From Microbacterium forte (GTDB taxonomy: Bacteria > Actinomycetota > Actinomycetes > Actinomycetales > Microbacteriaceae): a stretch of 64,000 bases of DNA. Shown in pieces: positions 53,001 through 63,450 of this stretch (positions are counted from its first letter, which is position 1; each line of letters starts with the position of its first letter). The stretch is taken from contig NZ_CP116871.1 of assembly GCF_031885415.1 (NCBI RefSeq), forward strand, positions 3,658,001 through 3,722,000. The letters run 5' to 3'. The position numbers were made by a program, and so were the translations under genes. Below the pieces are notes generated by a model. The model searched no databases. It was not told the DNA's origin and saw nothing but the letters and a program-made list of their open reading frames with translations.

Positions 53001-53477
53001 ATGCCCAGGGAACGCGGGGAGAAGGTCATCGCGACCAATCGTCGCGCACGTCACGACTACAACATCGAGAAGTCGTACGAGGCGGGGATGGTGCTCACCG
53101 GCACCGAGGTCAAGTCGTTGCGTCAGGGACGCGCGAACCTCAGCGACGGGTATGCGTTCGTCAAGGGGAACGAGGTCTTCCTCGATTCCGTGCACATTCC
53201 GGAGTACTCGCAGGGGCACTGGACCAACCACTCCGCCAAGCGCGTCCGCAAGCTGCTGCTGCACCGCGAGGAGATCGCGAAGCTGCAGCATGCGGTGTCC
53301 GCCGGCGGCTACACGCTGATCCCGCTGAAGCTGTACTTCTCGGACGGTCGGGCCAAGGTCGAGATCGCCCTCGCCAAGGGCAAGAAGGAATACGACAAGC
53401 GTCAGACGCTGCGTGAGCGTCAGGACACCCGCGAGGCCGACCGCGCGATGCGCCTGCGCAACCGCGTCGGGGAGTGA
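53001..53477 (+). CDS. smpB: SsrA-binding protein SmpB
   Basis: tmRNA partner in trans-translation, 158 residues. Begins near [20 protein letters not shown], contains [20 protein letters not shown] and ends with a basic tail ([20 protein letters not shown]). GGAGAG lies 5 bases before the ATG; TAGACT at 52931-52936 gives a leader of about 58 bases. Common neighbour of ftsEX in actinobacteria. The tmRNA gene itself is not next to it. Confidence 0.95.
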   Translation: MPRERGEKVIATNRRARHDYNIEKSYEAGMVLTGTEVKSLRQGRANLSDGYAFVKGNEVFLDSVHIPEYSQGHWTNHSAKRVRKLLLHREEIAKLQHAVSAGGYTLIPLKLYFSDGRAKVEIALAKGKKEYDKRQTLRERQDTREADRAMRLRNRVGE

Positions 53478-55337
53478 TCAGCGCGCGGGCGTGAAGCCGA
53501 ACACGCGTCCGAGAAAGCCGAGCTCCCTCTCGAGTGCGTCGATGATGGTCTCGCTCGCACGGAAGCCGTGGCCCTCACCCGGGTAGAGCACGTACTCGTG
53601 CTCGACGCCTTGCTGCGCCAGAGCGTCGCGGATCGCTTCGGACTGCGACGGCGGCACGACACGGTCCTCCGCTCCCTGCATGAGCAGCACGGGCACGCCG
53701 ATCCGATCGGCGTGCGTCAGGGGAGAACGATCGACGTAGAGCGCCTCGGCCTCGGGCAGCGGTCCCACCAGGCCCTCGACGTAGTGCGCCTCGAAGTCGT
53801 GCGAGTGCTCGGTCAGCATCCGCAGATCGGCCACGCCGTATCGGCTGATGCCCGCGGCGAACGTGCCGCCCCGCACCAGCGACGAGAGCACCGTCCAGCC
53901 GCCGGCCGAGCCCCCGCGGATCGCGATGCGATCGGGGTCGGCGAGCCCGGCGTCGGCGAGGCCGCGCGCCGCGGCGATCACATCGTCGACATCGACCACG
54001 CCCCATCCGCCGTCGAGTCGTTCTCGGTAGGCGCGCCCGTATCCCGTCGATCCGCCGTAGTTGACGTCGAGCACGCCGATGCCGCGGCTGGTCCAGAACG
54101 CGATGGCCGCGGACGAGGCGCCCGTCACATGGGCGGTCGGGCCGCCGTGCACGAGCACGAGGTAGGGCGGGAGCTCGTCGTCCGCGGCTGAAGCCGACGG
54201 GTTCACGGGCTCGTAGACGAAAGCATGGACAGGGCCGTGAGCGCCATCGACCAGGATCTCGGATGCTGCGGGCATCCACGTCGGGTCGGCCGGCGTCGCT
54301 CCCGCGACCACCTCTATGTCGCCGGAGTCGACGTCGACGCACCAGACACCTGGCGCGGTCGTCGAGCTGTTGCCGGAGAGGAGCACTCGGGTGCCTGCGA
54401 CATCGTCGATGCTGACATGGCCGTCGGCGGCAACGGGGATGCGGTGGGCACCGCCGTCCCGCTCGATGACGTCCACCTCGTCGCGTCCGTTCGTGCGCAC
54501 CGCCACGATGCGACCGTCGGCGAGCGGTCGATACCAGCGATTGCCGAGTACCCAGAGTCCGTACCCCGTGTCGGCGTCCGTGTCGGCGATCCGCTCTGCG
54601 GGACCGACCGCTTCGCGGCCGTCGACGCGCTGTCGGTGCAGCGCCCAGCGGCCGGTCGGGTCATCCGAGTACAGGATCTCGCCGTCGTCCGTCCACTCCG
54701 GCTGGAGGGCGGCTCGCGTGGGCAGCTCCATCCGGCCGGTGCCGTCGGAGAGCACCAGCGACGCGTCCTGCCACGGCATGCGTTCGCCCGACCATTCGAC
54801 CCACGCGGCGCGAGTCCCGTCGGGAGACAGCGCAGGATGCGCGTAGAACGACTCTCCCTCCACGAGCACCTTCAGCAGCGTCGGATCGTCGGAGGCGGAC
54901 CCGTCTGTCGGGATCTCGACGATGCCGCGCTGGTGCGGGTCGACCGAGAGGTCCTCCCGCACCGCGAACAGTCGCCCGTTCTGCAGGCGCAGGCCGCCAT
55001 GTGCCGGCCCCGCGGGAGTCAGGGGCATCGGGGCGCCACCGCGGGGCATCCGATGCACACGCTGATCCTTGGCCTCGACGAAGAACAGTGTCCCCTCGGC
55101 ATCCGCCGTCCACGCCCCTCCGCCGTACTCGTGCACGCGCGACCGTGCACTCCAGGGCGCGGGGAGGATCTCGGCGCCGCTGGAACTTCGTACCGTCAGG
55201 CGACCGCCCTCGGCAGGCACCGACTCGCCCCACCAGATGTCATCGCCGACGAAGGCGGCGCCGTCGATCCTCGGAGACGACGCGGCGATCCGGTCGGGAG
55301 TGAACGGAGAGGGCCAGGTACCGAACGGCGACGACAT
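53478..55337 (-). CDS. S9 family prolyl oligopeptidase-like peptidase
   Basis: A 619-residue cytosolic serine peptidase. Residues 1 to about 370 form a beta-propeller (DPP-IV/acylaminoacyl type); the alpha/beta hydrolase domain follows. The nucleophile is Ser near 480 in IRGGSAGGWTVL, Asp near 559 in QGAEDRVVPPSQ and His near 589 in YPGEGHGFR. No signal peptide. TAGGCT at 55344-55349 is 6 bases before the ATG. Convergent with smpB, with stops adjoining. Confidence 0.9.
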   Translation of the reverse strand: MSSPFGTWPSPFTPDRIAASSPRIDGAAFVGDDIWWGESVPAEGGRLTVRSSSGAEILPAPWSARSRVHEYGGGAWTADAEGTLFFVEAKDQRVHRMPRGGAPMPLTPAGPAHGGLRLQNGRLFAVREDLSVDPHQRGIVEIPTDGSASDDPTLLKVLVEGESFYAHPALSPDGTRAAWVEWSGERMPWQDASLVLSDGTGRMELPTRAALQPEWTDDGEILYSDDPTGRWALHRQRVDGREAVGPAERIADTDADTGYGLWVLGNRWYRPLADGRIVAVRTNGRDEVDVIERDGGAHRIPVAADGHVSIDDVAGTRVLLSGNSSTTAPGVWCVDVDSGDIEVVAGATPADPTWMPAASEILVDGAHGPVHAFVYEPVNPSASAADDELPPYLVLVHGGPTAHVTGASSAAIAFWTSRGIGVLDVNYGGSTGYGRAYRERLDGGWGVVDVDDVIAAARGLADAGLADPDRIAIRGGSAGGWTVLSSLVRGGTFAAGISRYGVADLRMLTEHSHDFEAHYVEGLVGPLPEAEALYVDRSPLTHADRIGVPVLLMQGAEDRVVPPSQSEAIRDALAQQGVEHEYVLYPGEGHGFRASETIIDALERELGFLGRVFGFTPAR

Positions 55338-55446
55338 GGTTCGAGCCTATGGCGCACCGGCTCACGGCGTCACACAGGGTGGGTTTCGGGCCAGGCGACG
55401 AGGTCTCCGAGAATGCACGATTCCGGAGGCTCGTGTGCGGAGAGGG

Positions 55447-56133
55447 TCAGACGGAGCGGAGCACCGCGACGATCTTGCCGAGCACGACGGCCTCGTCGCC
55501 GAGGATCGGCTCGAAAGCGGAGTTCCGAGGCAGCAGCCACGTGTGGCCGTCTCGTCGCCGGAGTACCTTGACGGTGGCCTCGCCGTCGAGCATGGCGGCC
55601 ACGATCTCACCGTTCTCTGCGCTGTTCTGCGAACGGACGACGACCCAGTCGCCATCGCAGATCGCGGCGTCGATCATCGACTCGCCCGACACCTTGAGCA
55701 TGAACAGGTCGCCCTTGCCGACGAGCTGACGGGGGAGCGGGAAGATCTCCTCGACCTGCTGGTCGGCGGTGATCGGAACGCCGGCGGCGATGCGCCCGAC
55801 GAGGGGAACCAGTGCGGCGTCTCCGACGGGCGTCGCCACATCGGCAGGGTTCTCACCGCTCGCGCCGGGGAGGTCGATGAGCACCTCCATCGCGCGGGTC
55901 TTTCCCGGATCGCGGCGCAGATATCCGCTGAGCTCGAGCTGACCCAGCTGATGAGTCACGCTGGACAGCGACTTGAGTCCGACGGCGTCGCCGATTTCGC
56001 GCATGCTCGGCGGGTAGCCGTAGTGACTGATCGACGTCTGGATGACCTCGAGGATCGCCATCTGCTTCGGGCTCAGGCTCTTCCGGCGACGAGTGCGCGG
56101 GGCGTCGGCCTCGGGGGCGGAGTTGTCGCTCAT
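55447..56133 (-). CDS. lexA: LexA repressor
   Basis: SOS repressor and self-cleaving protease of 228 residues. N-terminal winged helix ([20 protein letters not shown], then [20 protein letters not shown]) recognises the SOS box. The cleavage site Ala-Gly is in GRIAAGVPI; the catalytic Ser is in [11 protein letters not shown] and the Lys in [10 protein letters not shown]. Divergent from a LysM protein gene across 281 bases, an arrangement also found in Mycobacterium and Bacillus. Confidence 0.95.
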   Translation of the reverse strand: MSDNSAPEADAPRTRRRKSLSPKQMAILEVIQTSISHYGYPPSMREIGDAVGLKSLSSVTHQLGQLELSGYLRRDPGKTRAMEVLIDLPGASGENPADVATPVGDAALVPLVGRIAAGVPITADQQVEEIFPLPRQLVGKGDLFMLKVSGESMIDAAICDGDWVVVRSQNSAENGEIVAAMLDGEATVKVLRRRDGHTWLLPRNSAFEPILGDEAVVLGKIVAVLRSV

Positions 56134-56287
56134 GGTGCTCCTCAGGTGTGCGATCCGGCGTCTCAGTTCGAATGTCGGAGGCCCGTGATGGGGTGTTCCT
56201 ATCGAAACCGTATCCGAGAAACGCGACGATGTGGAAGATCTGTTCGAGCGTGTCGGCCGATTCTCGCACTTCTGTTTCGAAGAACGC

Positions 56288-56316
56288 TTGACAGATGTTC
56301 GAATTCGAAGATAACT
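56288..56316 (+). promoter_or_regulatory. Promoter region upstream of the LysM gene with palindrome
   Basis: TTGACA (56288-56293) is a perfect -35. GATAAC (56310-56315) at 16 bases is a fair -10. Between them TTCGAATTCGAA (56298-56309) is a perfect 12-base palindrome. The sequence TTGACAGATGTTCGAA carries one clear GTTCGA half-site of the actinobacterial SOS box, but the other half is poor. Confidence 0.5.
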
Positions 56317-56414
56317 TCGGTACGTAGCTTCGCATCCCCGGCTCCCGGCCGAGGCGTGGATGCGAACGCTACGCCAACTTCACCGCCCACGCGGTAGATG
56401 CAGAGGAGCACGAC

Positions 56415-56777
56415 ATGAGCACCATCACCTTCAGCAGTGCAGCAGTCCTTCCGGCTCGTCCGGCGACGCGGCTCCGGCTGACGGCGCGTGGTCGACGCGT
56501 CGTGCTCGCCGTCGCAGCGGTGCCCCTCGCCGTCGGAATCGCCTTCGCGGCGATCAGCGGCGGCAGCGCGATGGCCTCGGGTGAGCAGACGGCGACGGCG
56601 ACGTTCGCGACCGTGACCGTGATGCCGGGCGACACTCTCTGGTCGATCGCAGAGGGCATCGCGCCCGAGGCCGATCCGCGCGACGTGATCGGCGACATCA
56701 CACGGCTGAACCTGCTGCGCGGCGGGGAGCTGCAGATCGGTCAGGAGCTGGCGATTCCGGCGCAGTATTCGGAGTGA
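56415..56777 (+). CDS. LysM-domain membrane protein (possible SOS cell division inhibitor)
   Basis: A 120-residue protein. A basic N-terminal part with one membrane segment (VVLAVAAVPLAVGIAFAAIS) is followed by an external LysM domain (about 70-118) containing VMPGDTLWSIAEGI and LRGGELQIGQELAIPA. GAGGAGCACGAC precedes the ATG. Small, membrane-anchored LysM proteins divergent from lexA include YneA of Bacillus and Rv2719c of Mycobacterium, both SOS-induced and able to halt division. The same position here supports that role, by inference. Confidence 0.78.
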   Translation: MSTITFSSAAVLPARPATRLRLTARGRRVVLAVAAVPLAVGIAFAAISGGSAMASGEQTATATFATVTVMPGDTLWSIAEGIAPEADPRDVIGDITRLNLLRGGELQIGQELAIPAQYSE

Positions 56778-56877
56778 GCCCGACTTCGCCCGATTCGTGG
56801 AGCGAGGCGGGGGAGTTCCCGTTCACACTCGGTCTCGACGGGCATTCATGGGGCGAACGCGGCCTACCATGGGAAGG

Positions 56878-57963
56878 GTGACTGCATCACTCGACGACCT
56901 GCCACTTCGCGACGACCTCCGGGGGCTCACGCCGTACGGAGCGCCTCAAGCGCCTCTCCCGATCGCACTGAACGTCAACGAGAACACGCATCCGGTTCCG
57001 GACGCCGTGGCCAGCGACATCCTCGATGACATCGCGGTCGCGCTCCGAGACGTCAACCGCTACCCGGATCGCGAGTTCACCACGCTGCGCGAGGGGTTCG
57101 CCGAGTACCTCGGCCACGGTCTCGAGGCGGATCAGATCTGGGCGGGCAACGGGTCGAATGAGGTCCTTCAGCACATCCTGCAGGCATTCGGGGGGCCGGG
57201 TCGTACGGCGTTCAGCTTCAGCCCGACCTACTCGATGTACCCGCTGATCTCGAAGGGGACCGGGGCGCGGTGGGTCGCCGGCGCCAGGCAGCCCGACTAT
57301 ACGATCACGCCCGAAGAGGCGGCGGCCCAGGTCAGGGATGTCGACCCCGATGTCATCCTCCTGTGCTCCCCGAACAACCCGACGGGCACACCGCTCGGTC
57401 TTGACGTGGTCGAAGCGGTCTACGAGGCATCGACGGGGATCGTGGTCGTCGACGAGGCCTACCAGGAGTTCGCGCCGCGCGAGGCGGCCTCCGCCCTGAC
57501 ACTGCTCGACGGACGCCCTCGGCTCGCCGTGTCTCGCACCATGAGCAAGGCCTTCGCGTTCGCGGGTGCTCGCGTGGGCTACCTCGCCGCCGATCCCGCC
57601 TTCATCGACGCCCTGAGGCTCGTGCGTCTGCCGTACCACCTCAGCGCTCTCACTCAGGCGGCGGCGGTGGCCGCACTGCGCAACTCCGACGTGATGCTGG
57701 GCATGGTCGAGGAGATCGTCGAGCAGCGGGATCGCATCTCGGCGACGCTCGAGGCCCTCGGCTACACGCCGCACGAGTCGTGGTCGAACTTCGTCCTCTT
57801 CGGGGGCGTGGCAGAGCCTCAGAAGATCTGGCAGCAGCTGTACGACCGGGGAGTGCTGATACGCGACGTCGGGATCCCCGGACACCTCCGCGTCACCGCC
57901 GGCACCGAGGCGGAGACCACCGCGTTCCTCGATGCCCTCGCCTCGATAGGATCGGCTTCATGA
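56878..57963 (+). CDS. hisC: Histidinol-phosphate aminotransferase
   Basis: PLP enzyme of histidine synthesis, 361 residues. Contains [24 protein letters not shown] and the PLP lysine in [21 protein letters not shown] at 56878 is chosen since TACCAT (56865-56870) is 7 bases upstream and the earlier ATG at 56797 would need an unrelated N-terminus. Overlaps hisB (ATGA). Confidence 0.94.
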   Translation: MTASLDDLPLRDDLRGLTPYGAPQAPLPIALNVNENTHPVPDAVASDILDDIAVALRDVNRYPDREFTTLREGFAEYLGHGLEADQIWAGNGSNEVLQHILQAFGGPGRTAFSFSPTYSMYPLISKGTGARWVAGARQPDYTITPEEAAAQVRDVDPDVILLCSPNNPTGTPLGLDVVEAVYEASTGIVVVDEAYQEFAPREAASALTLLDGRPRLAVSRTMSKAFAFAGARVGYLAADPAFIDALRLVRLPYHLSALTQAAAVAALRNSDVMLGMVEEIVEQRDRISATLEALGYTPHESWSNFVLFGGVAEPQKIWQQLYDRGVLIRDVGIPGHLRVTAGTEAETTAFLDALASIGSAS

Positions 57964-58577
57964 GCACCCCCGCCCAGACCTCCCGCACCGCCACGCGTGT
58001 GCGCAGCACGTCGGAGTCCACCGTCGAGCTCGAGCTGAACCTCGACGGCACCGGTGCGAGCCGCATCGACACGTCGGTGCCGTTCTTCGACCACATGCTG
58101 ACGGCGTTCGCGAAGCACTCTCTCACCGACCTCACCGTGCGCGCATCCGGAGACACGCAGATCGACGCCCACCACACCGTCGAAGACATCTCCATCGTGC
58201 TCGGTCAGGCGATCCGCGAGGCGCTGGGCGACAAGTCCGGGATCTCGCGCTACGGCGACGCGCTGGTCCCGCTCGACGAGGCGCTCGCCCAGGCCGTCGT
58301 CGACATCTCGGGGCGCCCGTACCTCGTTCACACGGGAGAGCCCGCCGGTTTCGAGCACCACCTCATCGGGGGCCACTTCACCGGGTCGCTGGTGCGCCAC
58401 TCCTTCGAGGCGATCACGTTCAACGCCGGGCTGACGGTGCACGTGCGCGTCCTCGGTGGCCGTGACCCCCACCACATCGCTGAGGCCGAGTTCAAGGCGT
58501 TCGCTCGAGCATTCCGCCAGGCCAAAGCGCTCGACCCCCTGGTCGACGGCATCCCGTCGACGAAGGGTGCGCTGTGA
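57960..58577 (+). CDS. hisB: Imidazoleglycerol-phosphate dehydratase
   Basis: A 205-residue manganese enzyme of histidine synthesis, monofunctional (no phosphatase domain). Metal motifs [15 protein letters not shown] and [15 protein letters not shown] are intact. Coupled at both ends: ATGA with hisC and GTGA with hisH. Confidence 0.95.
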   Translation: MSTPAQTSRTATRVRSTSESTVELELNLDGTGASRIDTSVPFFDHMLTAFAKHSLTDLTVRASGDTQIDAHHTVEDISIVLGQAIREALGDKSGISRYGDALVPLDEALAQAVVDISGRPYLVHTGEPAGFEHHLIGGHFTGSLVRHSFEAITFNAGLTVHVRVLGGRDPHHIAEAEFKAFARAFRQAKALDPLVDGIPSTKGAL

Positions 58578-59215
58578 GCTCGGCACCCAGGGTCGCCGTC
58601 TTCGACTACGAATCGGGCAACGTCCACTCGGCGGTGAAGGCTCTCGTCGCGGCGGGTGCGGACGCCGTGCTGACGCGCGATCGCAAAGAGGCGCTCGAGG
58701 CCGACGGTCTCGTGGTGCCCGGCGTCGGCGCGTTCCAAGCCGTCCGAGACGCGCTCTACGCGCACGGCGGCGACGAGATCATCGACCGTCGCCTCGCAGG
58801 CGGACGCCCCGTCCTCGGCATCTGCGTCGGGATGCAGGTTCTCTTCGCACACGGCGTCGAACGCGGGCATGATGCCGAGGGCCTCGGCGAGTGGCCCGGA
58901 GCGGTCACCGAACTCAACGCGCCCGTGCTTCCGCACATGGGGTGGAACACCGTCGAGCCGGGCGCCGACTCCGTGCTGTTCAAAGGCATCGAGAACGAGC
59001 GCTTCTACTTCGTGCACTCGTACGCCGCGCAGTCGTGGGAGCTCGATGTCATCCCGCCGTTCCCACAGCCCGTGCTCACCTGGTCGACCTACGGAGACCC
59101 GTTCCTCGCCGCCGTCGAGAACGGACCGCTCTCGGCGACGCAGTTCCACCCGGAGAAGTCGGGAGAGGCAGGAATCCAGCTGCTCCGCAACTGGGTCGAC
59201 AGCCTCCGGTCCTGA
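58574..59215 (+). CDS. hisH: Imidazole glycerol phosphate synthase, glutamine amidotransferase subunit
   Basis: A 213-residue glutaminase that feeds ammonia to HisF. The nucleophile cysteine is in [10 protein letters not shown]; the histidine and glutamate are in [14 protein letters not shown] start coupled to hisB. HisF is not in the window; the same-strand neighbour hisA lies 1.7 kb on, beyond an opposite-strand gene. Confidence 0.95.
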   Translation: MSSAPRVAVFDYESGNVHSAVKALVAAGADAVLTRDRKEALEADGLVVPGVGAFQAVRDALYAHGGDEIIDRRLAGGRPVLGICVGMQVLFAHGVERGHDAEGLGEWPGAVTELNAPVLPHMGWNTVEPGADSVLFKGIENERFYFVHSYAAQSWELDVIPPFPQPVLTWSTYGDPFLAAVENGPLSATQFHPEKSGEAGIQLLRNWVDSLRS

Positions 59216-59287
59216 CGAGCAATACCGGGCGCCCCGGATCGAGAGCCCGTCGCACAGCTGCGCGTCGGTGACCGCCCGCGGGGCTGC

Positions 59288-60799
59288 TCAGAAACCGCGC
59301 GCGACCGCGGCTGCGGCCGAGAGCCAGGATCGCTGCGTCGGTGCCGCGAGTGCCCGAAGGCGCAGGTGGCCGTCGACCATCTCGCGGTCGAAGGGAATGC
59401 CGACGACCTCGCGCGCGAGAGGCTGGTAACCCGCGATCACGTCCGTCACCTCGGCCGGTGACGCCTTCGGATCGGCCTGGCTGACGATGACCACCGATTC
59501 CCGCGCGAGCCGCGCCGAGCGCTCGTCGCGGTCCTCGAGCGCCTCGAGCAGCAGGGCCCCGGCTTCGGCATGGTCATCGCGTGTCGTCGTCGCGACGACG
59601 ATCTGGTCGGCGAGGTCGATCATCCGCAGCCACATGGGATCGGATTCGTCGTTGCCCGAGTCGATGATGATCAGGCGATAGAACTTGGCCGCGATCGCGT
59701 GGATGGAGTCGACGTCGGTGGGCCGGAGCCGGTTCTCGTGCGCGAGTCGGATCGGCTTCGACCGCAGGACATCGTATTTCTCCTGAGGCTGGTGGTGCAC
59801 GAAGTGCGCGAGGTCCGCAGACTGTCCCTGGGCTCCGAGCAGACGCTGCGTCTGCGGAAGCAGTTCAAGCAGTGTGCGGTCGTGAGCCCCGGTCTCGGTG
59901 CGCCAGCCGAGCGTGCCGCGGGTCTGGTTGTTGTCCCATGCGAGTACGCCGGCTCCGCCGTACTGGGCGAAGACCGCTGACAGCAGCACGGTGGCCGGTG
60001 TCTTTCCCGCCCCGCCCTTTCCGTTGACGACCGCGACGGTGCGGGGTCCCGGCCAGTGACGGCTTACAGCGTGCTCGTCGTCGCGCACGGCTCGCTCGCG
60101 GGCGTTGGGTCCGAGGGAGAATCCGACGCGATTGAGCAGCCCGCGCCCGCCCTGTCGCGCGGGCTCCTCGCGGCGCTCCTCCTGCAGGAACGAGCGTCGT
60201 TCTACACCCTGCTCACGCTGCTGACGGCGCGATGATGCCGAAGACGCCGACTCGGCCGCAGCGGCGTTCGGTGCCGGCGGGGGCGCGGTGGTCGGCGCCG
60301 GCAGCGGCGGGGTGGGCGGGACGCCGGGGGTCTGGTGCTGCGGCACGCCATTCGCCGGGGTCGGCGTCGACGTCGGCGGGATGTTCGGGGCAGGGGCAGG
60401 GGCAGGGGCAGGGATCGGCGCCGCAGGGCTCGCCGCGGAACGGGCGTCAGCACCGGGAGCGGCAGGGCTCTGCGGCCCCGCCCACGCAGCGGGAGGCGGT
60501 CCGGGAACCGAGGGGGCTGCAGGCGGTCGGGAGATTGGGTCGGAGGGGCTGACCGCTCGGGGAGTGCCGGCCGGCGGAGTCTCGGCAGATGCTGCCGCCC
60601 ACGCCGCCGCCGCGGCTGCGCGCGTCCCGGGCAGGGGCGGGATCGACGGCGCGTCGCCGTTCAGCGGTCGCTGGCGTGCATGGTCGGGATTCCCTTCCGG
60701 TGCGACCGGCCGCTGTGCGCCGTCATCCGGAGTCTCGGGAGGCAGCGCATTCCCGCGCCGCAGGGGTCCGCCTCCTCGCGGTTCCGCATCGCGCACCAT
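59288..60799 (-). CDS. MinD/ParA-like ATPase with Pro/Ala-rich N-terminus
   Basis: A 503-residue protein. Residues 1 to about 215 are low complexity, rich in Pro, Ala and Gly ([20 protein letters not shown]). The C-terminal half is a deviant Walker ATPase: [20 protein letters not shown] near 258-276 with the Lys signature, and [20 protein letters not shown] as the Walker B region. Such proline-rich MinD-like proteins are known near type VII secretion and envelope loci (for example EspI types) in actinobacteria. GAGGAGA lies 8 bases before the ATG. Inserted on the opposite strand between hisH and hisA. Role uncertain. Confidence 0.8.
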   Translation of the reverse strand: MVRDAEPRGGGPLRRGNALPPETPDDGAQRPVAPEGNPDHARQRPLNGDAPSIPPLPGTRAAAAAAWAAASAETPPAGTPRAVSPSDPISRPPAAPSVPGPPPAAWAGPQSPAAPGADARSAASPAAPIPAPAPAPAPNIPPTSTPTPANGVPQHQTPGVPPTPPLPAPTTAPPPAPNAAAAESASSASSRRQQREQGVERRSFLQEERREEPARQGGRGLLNRVGFSLGPNARERAVRDDEHAVSRHWPGPRTVAVVNGKGGAGKTPATVLLSAVFAQYGGAGVLAWDNNQTRGTLGWRTETGAHDRTLLELLPQTQRLLGAQGQSADLAHFVHHQPQEKYDVLRSKPIRLAHENRLRPTDVDSIHAIAAKFYRLIIIDSGNDESDPMWLRMIDLADQIVVATTTRDDHAEAGALLLEALEDRDERSARLARESVVIVSQADPKASPAEVTDVIAGYQPLAREVVGIPFDREMVDGHLRLRALAAPTQRSWLSAAAAVARGF

Positions 60800-60953
60800 G
60801 CAACATCTCCTCACCGACCGAACAGGGGCGTCATCGAGGCTACCGCGTGGCACACGATGTTCTCAGCCGTCATCGTTTTGGAGCGGGCGGATGCGCGGGC
60901 TAGTGTCGATTCTCGTGCCGGTGAATCGGCTCTCCATCTCACCTGAGGACGTC

Positions 60954-61700
60954 ATGAACGACTTCGCGCAGTCTCCCTCTCTCACTCTGCTCCCCGCCGT
61001 CGATGTCGCCGGCGGCAAGGCAGTCCGTCTCACCCAGGGTGAAGCCGGCACCGAGACCAGTTACGGCGACCCGCTCGACGCCGCGGGGGAGTGGGTCGCG
61101 CAGGGCGCGCAGTGGATCCACCTCGTCGACCTCGATGCCGCCTTCGGTCGCGGCAGCAACGCCCCGATCCTCCGCAAGGTCATCAAGCAGTTCAAGAACG
61201 TCAACGTCGAGCTGTCCGGCGGCATCCGTGACGATGCGACGCTCGAAGCGGCTCTCGAGAGCGGCGCGACACGGATCAACCTCGGCACGGCCGCGCTCGA
61301 GAACCCGGAGTGGGCTGCCGACGTGATCGGCCGCTTCGGCGAGGCGATCGCCGTGGGACTCGACGTCCGCGGCACGACGCTGGCCGCACGCGGCTGGACG
61401 AAGGAAGGCGGCGACCTCTGGGAGGTGCTCGAGCGCCTCGAGGATGCCGGTTGCAGCCGCTACGTCGTGACCGACGTCACGAAGGACGGAACGCTCAAGG
61501 GCCCGAACCTCGAGCTGCTCCGCGAGGTCACCGCCCGCACGCCGAAGCCTGTCGTGGCCTCCGGGGGCATCTCGAGCCTCGACGACATCGCCGCGCTTCG
61601 CGAGCTGGTGCCGCTGGGTGTCGAAGGTGCGATCGTCGGCAAGGCGCTCTACGCCGGCGCCTTCACGTTGGCTGAGGCTCTGGATGTCGCAGGGGACTGA
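60954..61700 (+). CDS. hisA: Phosphoribosyl isomerase (HisA/PriA)
   Basis: TIM-barrel isomerase of 248 residues for histidine synthesis; in actinobacteria without trpF the same enzyme (PriA) also serves tryptophan synthesis. Contains [20 protein letters not shown] (catalytic Asp), [27 protein letters not shown] (second Asp) and [15 protein letters not shown] before the ATG. TAGTGT at 60901-60906 may be a -10, giving a short leader. Confidence 0.93.
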   Translation: MNDFAQSPSLTLLPAVDVAGGKAVRLTQGEAGTETSYGDPLDAAGEWVAQGAQWIHLVDLDAAFGRGSNAPILRKVIKQFKNVNVELSGGIRDDATLEAALESGATRINLGTAALENPEWAADVIGRFGEAIAVGLDVRGTTLAARGWTKEGGDLWEVLERLEDAGCSRYVVTDVTKDGTLKGPNLELLREVTARTPKPVVASGGISSLDDIAALRELVPLGVEGAIVGKALYAGAFTLAEALDVAGD

Positions 61701-62508
61701 CGACGCCTGCAGCCCCGGCTCACAGGGCCACGGCTCACAGGATCATGCCTCGCCGAAGCAGGGAGACTCCGCAGGTGTGCCCTGGGAGGGGCGCAGCTTC
61801 GAGTCGAATCCGCATGCGGGGGATGACGGCTCCGCGGACCCGGCGCTTCTCGACGCCCTCCTGCGATTCCGTGCAGGTGAGGGCGCTCAGAGCGAGGTCG
61901 TCGACGCGTTCCGCACGGCACGGGTGCTGATACCTCTGGTCGCCGAGAAGGGCGAAGAGGGCGTCGCCCCCAGCGGTCTCGCGGTCGACAAGACGCAGGA
62001 GCTCTCCATCGTGACGGTGGCTGCGCCGGACGGTCGCCGGGTGCAGCCGGTGTTCTCCTCGGTCGAGGCGATGCAGCGCTGGGACGCCACGGCGCGACCG
62101 ATTCCGGTCGACGCAACGCGCGCCGCACTCGCGGCGTCCGCGGACGACACCGACCTCATCGTGCTCGATCCGACCTCCGACACCGAGTTCGTCATCCGTC
62201 GCCCGGCAGTGTGGGCGATCGCGCAGGGGCACGGCTGGGAGCCGAGCTTCCTGTCCCCCGAGGTGTTCGGCGCCCTCCAGGCGAGCGTCGCGCACGAACT
62301 CGCGGTGATCGATGTCGCAGTCGCCGCCGGCGACCCGGATGCGCGCCTGCGCGGGCCAGAGCTCATCGTCATCCTCGAGCTGGTCGACGGCCTCGAACGC
62401 GAAGTGCTCGACGCCGTGCTCGCCCGCCTCGCACAACGCTGGGCGGCGGACGACCGCATCGCCGTGCTCGCCGACTCGCTGACCGTCAAGCTCCGTCGTT
62501 CGGCCTGA
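61684..62508 (+). CDS. SseB family protein
   Basis: A 274-residue soluble protein. After a variable N-terminus ([13 protein letters not shown]) the core begins [20 protein letters not shown] and includes [12 protein letters not shown] and [20 protein letters not shown], as in SseB-type proteins next to hisA in actinobacteria. ATG at 61684 overlaps hisA by 17 bases; a GTG at 61776 just before the core is an alternative start. Function unknown. Confidence 0.78.
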   Translation: MSQGTDDACSPGSQGHGSQDHASPKQGDSAGVPWEGRSFESNPHAGDDGSADPALLDALLRFRAGEGAQSEVVDAFRTARVLIPLVAEKGEEGVAPSGLAVDKTQELSIVTVAAPDGRRVQPVFSSVEAMQRWDATARPIPVDATRAALAASADDTDLIVLDPTSDTEFVIRRPAVWAIAQGHGWEPSFLSPEVFGALQASVAHELAVIDVAVAAGDPDARLRGPELIVILELVDGLEREVLDAVLARLAQRWAADDRIAVLADSLTVKLRRSA

Positions 62509-62542
62509 CCGGAGCAGCGCACCCCATCGCTAGGGTTGCTGC

Positions 62543-63301
62543 ATGCCCGTCGCCGTCCTCCTGCACTTCCATCCGGATTGGCCCTTTCGAGACGGCACGG
62601 TCATGGATGCGATGGCGAGGGACGGCCGGTATCGTTCACAGTTCGAGACGGGGACGTCGAACGGCGGGCTCACTGCGCATCGGCAAGGCGATCGGTGGCG
62701 TTGGGAGAGCCGTCTGTTCGACGGGAGATACGACGCCGGCGCGCCCCACGCGAGACCCGTGTACGGCGCGCTCGACCTCGGCGACGCGCACGGAGCATCC
62801 CCACGATTCGGGTCGTCGTTCGTCCGGCTCCGCCCCGAGGCGGCTGCGCGTGCCACGTTCTGCTACCCGGACTCGGTCTTCGAGCCCGACGGCGTCGTCG
62901 ACCTCCATGGCGTCGACGCTCTGGTCGAGCAGATGCGATCGGGTGACCTCGACCCGCTGGACCGCTACGTCGAGGCGCACGTTCACGGGGGAGTCGACTT
63001 CGCGGTGGATGTCGAGGAGATCGTCCTCGACCCCTGCTTTCGCGACTCCGACGCACATGCCGCCGCCGCTCGGCTCGCAGCGGTCGACTTCCATCCCGGT
63101 TTCAGGGCTGACACGGCCGCCCTCGATCCGAGGTATCGCGGAGCCGAGTACGTCGAACTGGCGAGGAGTCTGTCGGACGAACTGACGCCCGACGTGGTCG
63201 GAGCGGCAGCGCGCTCCGGCATCCATGAGCCGCAGGCGCTGAAGCGGGTCTGGCATCTGCTGGCGCGTTTCGGACGCAGTCCGTCGCATGCGCCCCACTG
63301 A
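62543..63301 (+). CDS. DUF3626-like protein
   Basis: A 252-residue protein with VLLHFHPDWPF at the N-terminus, then RSQFETGTSNGGLTAHRQGD, FDGRYDAGAPHARPVYGALD and EAHVHGGVDFAVDVEEIVLD. The repeated His and Asp residues hint at a metal or catalytic site. It matches my memory of the DUF3626 family, which I cannot verify here. TAGGGT at 62531-62536 lies 6 bases before the ATG. Confidence 0.65.
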   Translation: MPVAVLLHFHPDWPFRDGTVMDAMARDGRYRSQFETGTSNGGLTAHRQGDRWRWESRLFDGRYDAGAPHARPVYGALDLGDAHGASPRFGSSFVRLRPEAAARATFCYPDSVFEPDGVVDLHGVDALVEQMRSGDLDPLDRYVEAHVHGGVDFAVDVEEIVLDPCFRDSDAHAAAARLAAVDFHPGFRADTAALDPRYRGAEYVELARSLSDELTPDVVGAAARSGIHEPQALKRVWHLLARFGRSPSHAPH

Positions 63302-63368
63302 CTCGTGTGTCGTCGTGGTGCGCGCCGCCGACCGGACCATCTGGGAACCCTGCGACGGAGCCCGCGAT

Positions 63369-63434
63369 GCTCCTGGAACACGGACCGCAGCATTCTGACG
63401 CTCAGGTCAGCCGCGTCCCACGGGATCCAGGAGC
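63369..63434. other. Inverted repeat between convergent genes
   Basis: GCTCCTGGA (63369-63377) and TCCAGGAGC (63426-63434) pair perfectly across 48 bases. Too long a loop for a standard terminator; nothing else is seen in this 149-base gap. Confidence 0.35.
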
Positions 63435-63450
63435 CCGCCACACGCGGTGA

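Noticed and set aside
53478..53520. tmRNA gene next to smpB
   Set aside because: The sequence after smpB is directly the S9 peptidase gene; no tRNA-like ends or tag reading frame can be found.
56281..56316. Canonical SOS box
   Set aside because: Only one half-site GTTCGA fits; the partner half is poor. Retained only as a possible regulatory region.
59225..59237. Hairpin after hisH
   Set aside because: CCGGG-CGC-CCCGG is short and without a U-run; GC-rich dyads of this size occur often by chance here.
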